From NCBI RefSeq assembly GCF_027409185.1, contig NC_084474.1:13075382-13139381 (forward strand): 64,000 bases of DNA, in the 5' to 3' direction. This stretch comes from Cynocephalus volans. Lineage: Eukaryota > Chordata > Mammalia > Dermoptera > Cynocephalidae. The notes below the pieces were generated by a model. It ran no database searches and had not been told where the DNA came from. It saw only the letters and a list, made by a program, of their open reading frames with translations. Position 1 is the stretch's first letter; every line of letters begins with the position of its first letter. Below, piece after piece: positions 56,441 to 64,000 of this stretch. The position numbers and the translations under genes are program-made.

Positions 56441-57585
56441 CGTTAAGAATGTTCTGATTCTTTTCATTTTGGTATGTTGGCCTCTTACCTCGTATAGGTT
56501 ACAAGCCAGTAGAGGACAAAGAGGTCATCTTGTGTTACTCATCTACGCCTTCCTAGACACGGGACACCTAGTAATGACCAGTGACTTGGTGGCTTTTGAT
56601 TGACCGAAGAGTAACTTATGAACTGAAATATGGATCTTGGTTCATGATCTTTAGATTCTACTCCAGTTTTTACAGTACTCTCTTGCAATGCTAAGGTTTT
56701 AGTGAATTTTAATGAATTAGAGAGGTGCAAAAAACTTATAGTAAGCAGACATTGTATTTCATTATTTTCATTTTTATTTTTATTCCCACACTTTTCATCC
56801 ATTTTCATCTTAGTTTTTGGAAAATGCAATTTCTTTCCCTATTGATTTGGTGTTTGTATATTTACCAAGTATTGATTCTCCCCTGAACTCTTTTGCTGCA
56901 TTTCTAAAAGAGCAGGAGCTGAAGAGCTTTACTGCATTTTATTCAAACAAGCACTAACATACCAGTTATTTTACAGAAAATAGCTAGAATTTTTCTAGCT
57001 TTATAGTTTGTAATTACAATATAACTGCTTTTGCCATGGGTAAAGATAGTTTATAATTCTCTACTAATTTTTAAATTATGCTTTTATTTAGTAGCTGATT
57101 GTCTACCAAAATGATTAGGTAGCCTAACATGGCTTTTTATCTGTGTTGTACAAATAAAATAGAATTTTCTGTTTTAAAGTAGATTTTTACAAACATATGT
57201 TAATTTTACATATATTTATTGTAGCTTGTAAGTAATATTTAAATCTACATTTTGATAACCTACCTGAATTATCAAAATGGCAAATACACTTTAGTTCAAA
57301 TTTGGGAAAGAAGAAATTACAGTGTAATGAGTAGAATGCCATTTAAATCTGTAGTTCTAAATTTTATTGACTTCTATTCTTACTTCTTTTATATAGCCTT
57401 GAGTGTGTTCCCTAATTTCTCATTACTTCAGTTTTCTTATAGATCAGCTTTTTGATGCTTATCCCAAGTAAACCTGACAAAATTAAATTGAAATCCCAGG
57501 GAGTTACATCATACCACTATTAATGTGCTATAACGTTTAGTTATCTCAGTTATATTCACTATGAAACATATATTTTTGAGCACTG
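56441..57585. other. Unassigned sequence
   Basis: AT-rich, no gene or named repeat recognised. The - strand ORF at 56539-56829 has no similarity I know. Confidence 0.35.
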
Positions 57586-57591
57586 TTGGTT

Positions 57592-57684
57592 TTTTTTGGC
57601 AGCCAGCTGGTAAGTAATCCAAACCTGTGATCTTGGTGTTACCAGTGCCATGCTCTCCCAAGTGAGCTAACTGGCTGGCTCTCT
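57592..57684 (-). mobile_element. tRNA-Ile-derived SINE, antisense
   Basis: A T head, then 'ggcagccagctggtaagtaatccaaacctgtgatcttggtgttaccagtgccatgctctcccaagtgagctaactggctggct'. It is the same monomer as at 21518. Confidence 0.85.
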
Positions 57685-58289
57685 AGCATTGTTTTTATTT
57701 GTTGCTGGATGATACAAAATTTACTTAATGTTTGTAGAACTCAGTTACTTCATCTTTTAATTGAGGATACTTAAAATAATAAGTGAAGAAAATTGTAACA
57801 GATGATTTCTCAAATTCTTAACTCATGATTTCAATTTATATTCTTAAGTAAATTATTACATCATTTTTTATTTTGGAAAATAAATATCTATATTAGGAAA
57901 CTTAAAAGGCATAATTCTGAATGTATATGTTACATATTAAAGCTAAGAGTATTGGAGATATTTTGTCAAAATACTGGAAGCTTCAGAGAAGTTACATACT
58001 GACTCTCTTGAAGTCCAGGCATTTGAAGTCCAGGCTGATGGTAATTTGTAGCTTTATTATTAAGGATCTTCTGAGAAATATTCTCACAGTCCTACTGTAA
58101 GAAATAGTAATTTTACTGAGTATTTTAGAAACAGTCTAAATTCTCTGCTATGGCACTTTTCCAGAGGAGAGGACGAAGAAGAAGTGATGTTTATCCTGAC
58201 CTCTCTTAGCTTTATGATGACCTGGTGTTCCGAGTCTTCCATTTCTATAAGTTGCCATAATGCTGTATGTTATTTGTGCTTGTGCATAG
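57685..58289. other. Unassigned sequence upstream of PLAT exon
   Basis: AT-rich with no repeat named. It ends with the acceptor of the PLAT exon (pyrimidine/T-rich 'tgtatgttatttgtgcttgtgcatag'). An imperfect duplication of 'aagtccaggc' occurs at about 58010-58034. Confidence 0.4.
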
Positions 58290-58453
58290 GTGGTAACTGG
58301 AAAGTTTCCATAATCACCAGTGACTTGCCAAATGCAGGGACCAGCTCACAGATTTACATTATACTGTATGGACAACATAGAAGTTCAGCCCCCGTATATC
58401 TTTATGGAACAGATGGGGTGCAATTTCAGGATGGCCATGAAGACATCTTTATT
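58290..58453 (+). CDS. PLAT-domain exon A (possible 3' extension of RP1)
   Basis: A 164-nt open segment with acceptor gtgcttgtgcatag and a consensus donor att|gtaagt. Read in phase 1 it gives GNWKVSIITSDLPNAGTSS, then QIYIILYG, and ends FQDGHEDIFI. This is the first half of a PLAT (lipoxygenase homology) domain: the W-K-V-x-I-x-T-x-D first strand, the GT turn, the hydrophobic I-Y-I-I-L-Y-G strand, and the F-x-x-G-x-x-D-x-F signature. The type is that of LOXHD1, a protein of tandem PLAT domains. The phase and strand match RP1 exon 3 (joint codon a|gt = Ser). No stop or frameshift. The ATG-initiated ORF that surrounds it from 58184 includes intron sequence and is not the start. Domain call firm; membership of an RP1 transcript inferred. 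Confidence 0.82.
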
Positions 58454-59412
58454 GTAAGTAATAAAACTGAATAAAACCCAGTATAAGTGATACAGCAAGT
58501 AGGTACCATGGAATGAATGAGTCTATTAAATGGGGCTCTTCCTATCATAACATCATGTATTCTATAGATCAATCAAAAGCAATTCATGGCAATTTTGTTC
58601 AAGCAGATTTAACATAAGCAAATTTGCAATATGGGAAAAGACAATACTTAGAAATACTAGATTGTCAGCATTTATTGTTTTTATGTGGGTGGCTGTCAGG
58701 AATGAGGGCTTATGCACTTTTGGCTCTACAGATAGGGCTCAAATGCAAGGTCAAAAAGGGCAAAATAAAATTAGCAAACGAGGGCAAAGAAGTTGTCATC
58801 AAGTTATTAGTTATTAGTTGTATTAGTTGTTATCAAGTTATTAGAACATGGCTAGACACACTGAGATCAGGATCTGGAGAGAAAGAGAGGTAGCAAAGAT
58901 GAAGCAGGGAAACCAGTGTTAAACTAACATCAGAAATATTAGCAATCAAAGGCAGGTCTTGAAATGGGTCAAGCACCTAACACTTTATAAGTGCTTAATT
59001 GTGTCTGTTGCCTGAATGACTGGATGTATGGGATTAGTGTGAACCAGAAAGAGAAAGAGAATAAAATCACAATCAGAAAAATCTGTCCTTAAGTATTTTC
59101 AGTCTTCACAGGATGTGCACCTCTTTGTGATCCTGGGTATTTGGTGTACTACAGCTGTGTACTTAGCTCACATCTGTCACAGGAAAGGCTGAACCATTTG
59201 GAACTATTGTTCCCATTAGGTTAGTTTGAATTATCCTTTCCGTACTTAATCTATATGAGTCAATATTTAAAGAAATTATTTCTTAATTTGATGATCACTA
59301 TAAGTAAGACATGAAGACGTTGTCATTATTTGGCATGTGTGAGAAATAATTTTAGAAGTGACTACACCAAAAATAGTTTGAGGTGTTTTTATTGTTATTT
59401 CCTGAATCAGAT

Positions 59413-59414
<2 letters not shown>

Positions 59415-59470
<56 letters not shown>
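59415..59470. repeat. (AC)28 microsatellite
   Basis: An uninterrupted AC/CA tract of 56 nt. Confidence 0.98.
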
Positions 59471-59474
<4 letters not shown>

Positions 59475-59844
59475 ATAGAGCTAAATCATTTTGTATTCTG
59501 TAATATGAAAGGAGCACCTTTAACTCCTCATTCCCATTTTGTCTTCCACAGTGAACAATTTTCTTGGTTTGATGCTTCTGTTTTCTGAGTGATGCTACCT
59601 CCATTTCTCCTCTTTTGTTGTCCTGCCCTCTCTTGCTTGAGCCATGGGATGGCTATAATTATCTCTTGTTTGTAGAGAGGTGATGGCTTCATTAAGTTTA
59701 GTACTTTAATGCCAGTTTTGATCATAGTTTCATTTTTTCTGATGAATTGTTTTCTTGTGAGGGTTCTTGGGAAAACTTTTAACTTTCCCTTCTTTCTTTT
59801 TTCCTTGTACTTTCTTTGTATAGATCTTTTCTTTTTCTTCTTCC

Positions 59845-60333
59845 TTTTTTAGATTGTGGTAAAATACACAAAACAAAAGTCACTATTTTAACCATTTTAG
59901 AATGTACAGTTCAGTGGCATCTAGTTTATTAACAGTGTTGTTCAACCATCAGCACTATCTACTTCAAGAACATTTTAGTCACTCCGAAAGGAAACCCCCT
60001 TATGCAATGATTGCATTCCCTTTCCCCCAACCCCTAGCAATCTCTAATGTGCTTTTTGGTTTTCTTTCTTTCTAATTTGGATATTTTAAATTTCTTCTTC
60101 TTACTGAACTGCTCTACCTAGAACAGTTTCAGTACAGTGTTGAGTAGAAGGGGTGAAAATTGGTATTGTCGATTTTGGTAGAAAGCTTTCAGTCTTACTA
60201 TTGAATATGGTGTTTTCTATGGATTTTTCATAAATGCTCTTTATCATGTTTAGGAAGTTCCTTTTTTTTTTCTTTCCAGTTTGTTAAGTGGTTTTTATCA
60301 TGAAAGGTATTGGATTTTGTCAAATGTGAGCTT

Positions 60334-60364
<31 letters not shown>

Positions 60365-60436
60365 TCCATTGACATGATTATGTGTATTCTCCCCTTCATT
60401 CTATTTCTGTGGTATATTACATTAATAGTTATATGT
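59845..60436 (-). mobile_element. L1 LINE, antisense, block 1
   Basis: 'agattgtggtaaaatacacaaaacaaaagtcactattttaaccatttt' joins to ORF2 complement 'tttcagtacagtgttgagtagaaggggtgaaaattggtattg'. It includes a (TTTA)n tract at 60333-60364 and is interrupted by the next SINE. Confidence 0.75.
60333..60364. repeat. (TTTA)8 microsatellite
   Basis: About eight TTTA units inside antisense L1. Confidence 0.95.
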
Positions 60437-60542
60437 TGTTTTGTTGGCTGGCTGGTTCAGGGATCAGAACCCATGACCTTGGTGTTGCAGGGATCAGAAC
60501 CCATGACCTCTGGCCAATTGGTATTGTGTGGCCAGCTTGATA
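60437..60542 (-). mobile_element. tRNA-Ile SINE, antisense, with internal duplication
   Basis: 'ttggctggctggttcagggatcagaacccatgacc' followed by a second 'agggatcagaacccatgacc' 30 bp on, then 'tggccaattggtattgtgtggccagc'. The repeated 20-mer starts at 60459 and 60489, so part of the monomer is duplicated in tandem. Confidence 0.7.
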
Positions 60543-60995
60543 TTTGTGTGTTGAACCAACCTTCGTTCCTGGGATATATCCCAGTTGGTTATGGTGTAAA
60601 ATTCTTTTAAATGATTCTGGATTCAGTTTGCTAATTTTGTTGAAGATTTTTTTGCACATATATTTATTAGGGGTATTGATCTGTAGTTTTCTTGTCATGT
60701 CTTTGTCTGGCTTTGGTATCAGCATAATGATGACCTTACAGAATGAGGTGAGAACTGTTCCCACCTCTTCTACTTTTTGAAAGAGTTTGAAATAAATAGG
60801 GTGTTAATTCTTCTTTAAATATTTGGTAGATTCCACCAGTGAAGTCTTCTGTCCTAGGCTACTCTTTGTTGGGAAGTTTTTGATTACTGACTCTTTTCTT
60901 GTTATAGGCCTTATTTATACATTTTGGTGGTTTATTGTTTCTAGAAATTTGTCCATTTAATGTAGGTTATATAATTTGTTGACATACCATTGTTC
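60543..60995 (-). mobile_element. L1 LINE ORF2, antisense, block 2
   Basis: 'ttgaaccaaccttcgttcctgggatatatcccagttggttatggtg' and 'aatgaggtgagaactgttcccacctcttc' are antisense ORF2. Confidence 0.8.
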
Positions 60996-61011
60996 ATAGT
61001 ATTTTTTTTTT

Positions 61012-61148
61012 TTTTTTGTCTTTTTCGTGACCGGCACTCACTCAGCCAGTGAGTGCACCGGCCATTCCCATATAGGATCCGAACCCGCAGCGGGAGCGTT
61101 ACCGCACTCCCAGCGCCGCACTCTCCCAAGTGCGCCACGGCTCGGCCC
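61012..61148 (-). mobile_element. GC-rich SINE of the tRNA-Ile group, antisense, with TSD
   Basis: On the - strand it starts 'ggggccgagccgtggcgcact', has a B-box-like 'cgggttcggatcctata' and ends 'gagtgccggtcacgaaaaagac' plus an A-tail. Direct repeats catagtattttttt flank it (60998 area, overlapping the T tract, and 61149-61162). It still carries eleven or more CpGs, so it is young. It differs from the 16665 dimer and represents a second subfamily. Confidence 0.85.
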
Positions 61149-61162
61149 CATAGTATTTTTTT

Positions 61163-62060
61163 AATACTCCTTTTTATATCTGTTGGTAGTGATGTCTCTA
61201 CTTTTGTTTCTGATTTTAGCAATTTAACCCTTCTCTTTTTTCCTTAGTCAAGGTAGCTAAAAGTTTGTCAGTTTTGTTGATTTCTTTAATCAAAGAACCA
61301 ACTTTTGGTTTCATTGATTCTGTTGTTTTACTATTCTCTAATTTGTTTATCATCACTCTAATCTTTATTATTTCCTTCCTTCTGCTAGCTTAGGGTTAAG
61401 CTTGCTTTTCTTTTTCTAGTTCCTCAAGGTGTAAAGTTAGGTTATTTATTTGGGGTTTTTTCTTCTTTTTTTTTTTAATGTAGGTGTTTACAGCTATAAA
61501 TTTCTCTTTGAGCTTTGCTTCATTGTATTCCATATGTTTTTGTATGTTGTGTTTTTTTCATTCATCTTATAGTACTTTCTAATTTCCCTGCAATTTCTTC
61601 TTTGACCTACTTGTTGCTTAAGAGTGAGCTCTTAAAATTACACATACTTTTGAATTTTTCAGTTTTCCTTCTAGTATTGATTTCTAATATCAGTCCAGTG
61701 TGTTTGGACAAGATACTCTGTATGATTTCTTTTTTAATTTTCAAGACTTGTTTTGTTACATAACATATGGTCTTTCCTGGAGAATGTTTCACGTGCACCT
61801 GAGGAGACTGTACTCTCTTGTTGTTGGGTAGAGTGTTCTGTAGATGTTAGGTCTAGTTGAAATGTAATGTTCAAGGCCTCTATTTCTTTATCAGTCTGCT
61901 CTCTAATTGTTCTATCTGTTGTTATAGTGGGATATTGAAGTCTCTGTTATCATAGACTATATTTCCATTCAATTCTGTTAAATTTTGCTTCATATATTTT
62001 AGTGCTATGTTACTAGATGTGCACGTGTTTATAATTCTTATATCTTCTTGATGAATTTAC
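61163..62060 (-). mobile_element. L1 LINE ORF2, antisense, block 3
   Basis: It continues block 2 after the SINE: 'atactcctttttatatctgttggtagtgatgtc', 'tcaaagaaccaacttttggtttcattgattc', 'tagtgctatgttactagatgtgcac'. The element ends about 100 nt before the second PLAT exon. Confidence 0.8.
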
Positions 62061-62156
62061 CTCTTTATCAATATATGATGTCCTAAAATGAGCTGTTTTT
62101 AAGTGGATTTTGTGAAATTACATTGAAGGATGTTCCTTTGGCTGGCTTTTTTGTAG

Positions 62157-62243
62157 ATCACGATTGGAGACATTGGAACACTTTTTAAGATTCGTATTGG
62201 TCATACCAACTCTGGATGTTCCCCTTCCTGGCACTGTAAGGAG
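62157..62243 (+). CDS. PLAT-domain exon B (possible 3' extension of RP1)
   Basis: 87 nt, 29 codons, phase 0 at both ends. Acceptor ggcttttttgtag, donor aaggag|gtaatg. It reads ITIGDIGTLFKIRIGH, then TNSGCSPSWHCKE. That is the second half of a LOXHD1-type PLAT domain: the D-I-G-x-L-x-K-I-R-I-G-H strand, the T-N-S-G turn (usually D-N-x-G) and the P-x-W-x-C-x-E strand. It follows exon A seamlessly (IFI + ITIG), leaving only the last strand (V-V-I and following) to an exon outside the window. No PLAT pseudogene features: open, in phase, separated from exon A by a repeat-laden intron, so it is not a processed copy. Confidence 0.82.
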
Positions 62244-63179
62244 GTAATGATATATCAGCACTTTCCTATCCTTTGAAAAATCCTCTGCAAATTCCTCTTA
62301 GGAATCAACTTTCCAGAAGGCATTTCATGCCTGTAGTGAATTGATGAAGTCAAACCTGGATGTTTTTAGTCAGTGCATTTCTCAAAGCAGCAGTATCATA
62401 TGCCCTTATTAATTAATTAATACCTAATTGACTGAGTGATGAACCTCAACCAAGCAATCCTTTTACATCTTTTCAAAGAAATGAAAATACTTTGGACTTG
62501 GGATAAACTCACATAGCTTCTTGATATAGTTGCACTACTGTTGAAAAGAGGATTAGCTAAATGTCATTTGCTTCAGAAAGACTGTAAAGGTAGAATATTG
62601 TGTTAATGAAATAATAATGTACTAGACTTGAATGCCAGCTCTGCAATTCAGTCTACTCATACTAAGTAAGATAATGCCTCTCGAATATTTTTCAGAGCAA
62701 AAAAAAAACAAAAAAACTTCAATTTTCTACATTCTTCAGAATGAAAAATTTTACTTATTACCATGATTGCCAGTAAATGCAGATTTCTAACACTGGAAAT
62801 CATACAGCTTGTTATCTATTTTTGTGTATGGTATATTTACATCTTCTGTCATTTCAAAGTAAATGAGCTTTAACTAAACAAGTTCTGAAAATGTGAAGAA
62901 CATCTACTCATATTCGTGATATTCTTGGCAGACTTGCTCTTCTACAGTTTTATATATGAGAAAATCAATGGAAAACTCACAGAAGATGAGTAATTCCTTA
63001 AAAACAGATGTTTAAATTTTTTTTAGCAGGAATATACTCATATAGTTGTGAATAATATCTGCTTTATGTTAAAACAGCAAAGCATCCTGAAGCAGAATGA
63101 AAAAATAAAACTCACTTTATGAAAATATAGAATGTAGGCCTAGTTCCAGAGCTGTGGCCCTTTTCCCCACACAGAAGTT
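62244..63179. other. Unassigned sequence after PLAT exon B
   Basis: Probably intronic. No exon encoding the last PLAT strand was found before the L1 at 63180. Confidence 0.4.
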
Positions 63180-64000
63180 CATCCTATACAGCTCACCCCA
63201 TTGTATAGCCCACATTACCCACATGGCACTGGCTGCCTGCAAGACTGCAGCCTTCCAATAGCCTGCACGGCCCAGGCTGCCCACATGGTCCCAAACCACC
63301 TGGCTGCCAGCATGGCCCCATTTGCCTGCCTGGGCACTGTTGCCCAGCCATCCAGTTGCCCAGGTGGCCCCACCCACTCACGTGGGTCCAACCATATAGC
63401 CACCCTTGTGGCCCCAACTGCCTGGCTGCCCATGGAGCTTCACCTAGCCATGAGAGCCCAGCTGTCTGGAAGCCCCTGTGGCCCCACCCACCTGCATGGG
63501 TCCTGCCATCCAACTTCCCATATGGCCCCATCTGCCCTTGGCCACCCACCTGTGTGGCCCAATCATGTGCACAGCCCCAGACCAGATGTAGCTGCTGGTG
63601 CCCCTTGGAACTACTAAGTCTACCCAGAACTACTGAGTCTTTCTGGAATTACTGAAATTACTGAGTCTACCCAGAACCCAAACTAAAACATCCCATACAA
63701 TGGGCAATGTATAACAAATCTATATGAGGGAGTCTCTCTTCTCAGAAGCCAACCCAGAGTAATAGAAGAAGCAACCACTCTACTTGATGACTAGGCATCA
63801 ATGTAGGGATGCTAGAAATATGAAAAAAAAACACAAGAAAATATGTCACCACCAAAGGAACACGATAATTCTCAAATACCAGACTCCAGACAACAGGAAA
63901 ACCTTGAAATGTCTGAAAGGGAATTCCATGTAACGGTCTTAACGAAACTCAGTGAAATACAAGAATACTCAGTTAGACAACACAATGAAATGAGAAAAAC
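63180..64000 (+). mobile_element. L1 5' end, sense, cut by window edge
   Basis: A GC-rich 5' UTR made of degenerate units around 'tggccccacccacc' and 'gcccanatggcccca' (63180-63600) is followed by 'gaactactgagtct' repeats and then the ORF1-proximal L1 region: 'aattctcaaataccagactcc', 'gaaatgtctgaaagggaattcc', 'acacaatgaaatgagaaaaac'. ORFs in the GC-rich part on both strands are composition artefacts. Confidence 0.75.

Larger units (their letters stand above)
58454..62156 (+). other. Putative intron between the PLAT exons
   Basis: 3703 nt from gtaagt to ggcttttttgtag. It holds a long (CA)n, three antisense L1 blocks and two tRNA-Ile SINEs. The 58500-59400 part has no repeat I can name; the ORF at 58624-58893 has no similarity I know. 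Confidence 0.7.

Noticed and set aside
58184..58289. Apparent N-terminal part of the PLAT ORF starting at ATG 58184
   Set aside because: The PLAT homology starts only at GNWKV after a splice acceptor; the residues before it are intronic and unlike any linker.
59276..59467. ORF beginning with a Cys-Val run
   Set aside because: It is the translation of the (CA)n microsatellite.
63117..63655. Gly/Trp-rich and Pro/His-rich ORFs up to 138 codons
   Set aside because: They lie in the repetitive GC-rich 5' UTR of an L1 and occur in several frames at once.
1..64000. CRISPR arrays, operons, prophages or other prokaryotic systems
   Set aside because: No regularly spaced repeats or prokaryotic genes; the window is mammalian nuclear DNA.

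Overview
This is mammalian nuclear DNA. It is mostly transposon-rich non-coding sequence around one clearly recognisable gene, RP1 (oxygen-regulated protein 1, a doublecortin-domain protein of the photoreceptor axoneme), on the + strand. The host is a placental mammal: old MIR, L2, MER5, MLT1 and MLT2 copies are present. There are no Alu, B1/B2, carnivore CAN or ruminant SINEs. The young SINEs are all tRNA-Ile-derived (copies near 11384, 16665, 21518, 57592, 60437 and 61012). This fits best a colugo (Dermoptera, whose CYN SINEs are tRNA-Ile-derived); a rhinolophoid bat is the alternative I could not exclude. The species call is inference. Layout: 1-25.8 kb is intergenic, with no supportable gene, and is built from MIR, L2, L1, LTR and SINE pieces. 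25.9-26.5 kb holds a candidate RP1 promoter (GATTA/CRX-like sites, an 11/13 NRL/MARE-like site, a TATA-like box) and a candidate non-coding exon 1 ending at a strong donor at 26484|26485. 31217-40361 holds the coding exons of RP1: exon 2 with DCX1 and most of DCX2, exon 3 finishing DCX2, and a giant last exon 4. The ORF is intact, 2162 codons by my splice model against 2156 in human. A polyadenylation signal follows at 40721. From 40.7 to 58.2 kb there is again only transposon-derived or unassigned sequence, apart from a very good CTCF-type motif at 42796. The main surprise is downstream. At 58290-58453 and 62157-62243, on the same strand as RP1, sit two short exon-like open segments with good splice sites and matching phases. 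Read together they encode most of a PLAT (lipoxygenase homology) domain of the LOXHD1 type. The first begins in the same phase in which RP1 exon 3 ends. A transcript skipping the giant exon 4 could therefore fuse the tandem DCX domains in frame to a PLAT array continuing beyond the window. The window ends inside the 5' region of a sense-strand L1 (from about 63180). Canonical RP1 works with RP1L1 in organising photoreceptor outer-segment discs along axonemal microtubules. A DCX-PLAT product would be a differently built protein from the same locus; its existence here is a prediction from splice sites and phase, not shown by transcript evidence.
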